Origin: Cyathus striatus
Taxonomy: Eukaryota; Basidiomycota; Agaricomycetes; Agaricales; Nidulariaceae
DNA: 64,000 nt
NCBI GenBank assembly: GCA_025738555.1
Contig: JAOVFP010000003.1
Span: 5,580,001 to 5,644,000, forward strand
Direction of reading: 5' to 3'
Both the position numbers and the translations under genes were made by a program. Below, piece after piece: positions 62,821-64,000 of the stretch (the first letter of the stretch is position 1; each line of letters begins with the position of its first letter). The notes below the pieces were generated by a model that was not told the DNA's origin, searched no databases, and saw only the letters and a program-made list of their open reading frames with translations.

Positions 62821-64000
62821 ATGACCGACAATTCCTCTAGCAATGATGCGAAGGCTAACGCGGAAGTCGCGTCCTCTGTCGATCTAGACGAGCAGCAACT
62901 GGTAAATGCCCTAGGCATATCCTGGGAGAAACCTAAACGTAAATGGGCTGCACATCGGTAACGTCCACTAGTGGTATACTGAATGGCTGCGGGTATCCTC
63001 GTTGTTTTTTATGGCTTTCCATTGCGGGAGCTCGAAAAGTAACAGGATTGAGATTATACCGCTTGAACCTGAACAGCGCTCATACCTGCGTAGGGAAGCC
63101 CCCCAGTATCATCGCCTTTCCAAATAGCCCGTTTTTTTGGGCTCGAGCTTGACTTACTGACACGTTTTACTTCAGCAAAGCCTTGGTTACAAACAGGTAC
63201 GTGTTTTATGTTGTTCTTACGCGGTGTTTCCAATAGTTTTCCTCTAGCAACTTCATCGTAGTTGGCACCTTCTAGAGAGTTTTGCTGCTAGCTTCTGTGC
63301 CTTGAATTTTATCGGGGGCGTTAGGTTTGTATACACACTGGAAGTTTGCTGAATGTTGGGCTGAAATTTCCCAGGTCCGCTATTTTCCTGGGGCTCCTCG
63401 CTGGTGGACCAGCTGCAATATGGTCAGTCGTTCCCAATGTGCAGATTGCAAATCGATAACCAATGGATTTTAGGTCGTCTTACTTGATTACCATCGTTTT
63501 TATGACTATGACAGCGTGGGTCCTTGCCGAAATTTGCTCCGCTTTGCCTCTGAGCGGATCCATTTATATTTGGGCCGCTGAGAGTGCAGGTCCGAAACAT
63601 GCTCGTCTATTCGGTTTTATTGTCGCATGGTGGTCTTGTACTGCATGGATGACTTTCGCGGCTGGTAACTGTCAGGTATATCGAATTCAACCTGTTTGAT
63701 GTATTTTTGTTCACCCTTTTTAGACAACAGCCAACTACCTCGTATCACAGCTAGCGGTCTGGGAAATCGATTTTCCTGGGGGAATTCTCCCAGAGAATGT
63801 CAAGTGGCGTGCTTTCATATGGATCATTTCCGAAGCGATGCTTGTGATAGCTGTTGCGATTAATTATCTTCCTCCACGACTATATTCTGGAGTGTTCCGC
63901 TTTTCCATTGGTCTCATGATGCTTGATTTCTTCCTTTGCGTTATATGGCTTCCAATCGGCGTTTCAAAAACATACGGATTCCGTTCCGCGAAAGATGTTT
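62821..64000 (+). CDS. APC-family amino acid/choline transporter, 5' part
   Basis: A plasma- or organelle-membrane permease cut by the window end. The start MTDNSSSNDAKANAEVASSV opens a hydrophilic cytosolic tail. A long intron (about 62939-63176) and three or four short ones follow. The joined exons read QSLGYKQQLHRSWHLLESFA then ASFCALNFIGGVRSAIFLGL then LAGGPAAI, then ITIVFMTMTAWVLAEICSAL then PLSGSIYIWAAE. SLxALNFIGGVRxxxFxGL and EICSAxPxSGSIYxWAA are typical of fungal ACT/GabA-type APC carriers. About five membrane segments are visible. Substrate cannot be told. The long first intron is unusual for this window and its exon limits are the least certain. Confidence 0.8.

Overview
The window is nuclear DNA of a basidiomycete fungus, most likely an Agaricomycete. 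Host genes carry many short (about 45-65 bp) GT-AG introns, lie close together on both strands and are mostly housekeeping genes. The mobile DNA is also of basidiomycete type: an intron-bearing Helitron, a Tad1-like LINE with RNase H, hAT elements and TA-flanked terminal-inverted-repeat elements.

Layout. (1) About 416-8480 is a decayed Helitron (RepHel) gene split by a solo LTR, two copies of a hairpin-rich Helitron-type 3' end, and a 20-21 bp satellite. A 348 bp TA-flanked MITE follows at 8540-8887. (2) 9191-28539 is a gene island: a TFIIIC subunit (-), a VOA1/BIG1-type V-ATPase assembly protein (+), Mediator subunit MED13 (-), a DUF2433 + RRM-like protein (+), 20S proteasome alpha subunit SCL1/PSMA6 (-) and the largest RNA polymerase III subunit (+). 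(3) 28670-50147 is one 21.5 kb block bounded by a 16 bp direct repeat and ending in poly(A). It is a Tad1-like LINE carrying at least seven other insertions. (4) 50162-52397 is gene-poor with a degenerate GA-rich minisatellite. (5) 52398-64000 is a second gene island: mitochondrial ribosomal protein mL44 (-), short/branched-chain acyl-CoA dehydrogenase (+), the mitochondrial glycine carrier HEM25 (-), eIF5B (+) and the 5' part of an APC-family transporter (+).

The most informative part is the nest. For the LTR in the Helitron and for the four insertions in LINE ORF2, taking out the insertion plus one target duplication puts the flanking code back in the same reading frame. This fixes the boundaries almost to the base without any alignment. 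The two genes have decayed almost only by in-frame stops, mostly TGA, as expected for C-to-T change at CGA.

Unusual items: paired solo-LTR-like elements carrying dense ACAAT/ATTGT arrays upstream of a TATA-like box; a MITE ending 4 bp before the start codon of the acyl-CoA dehydrogenase gene; an intron-like interruption in LINE ORF1; two small membrane-type ORFs between LINE ORF1 and ORF2; and CACGTG sites in three divergent promoters. Two Pol III transcription genes (TFIIIC subunit, RPC1) and MED13 share one island, and three nucleus-encoded mitochondrial genes share the other. All family names come from reading motifs by eye; no search was run.
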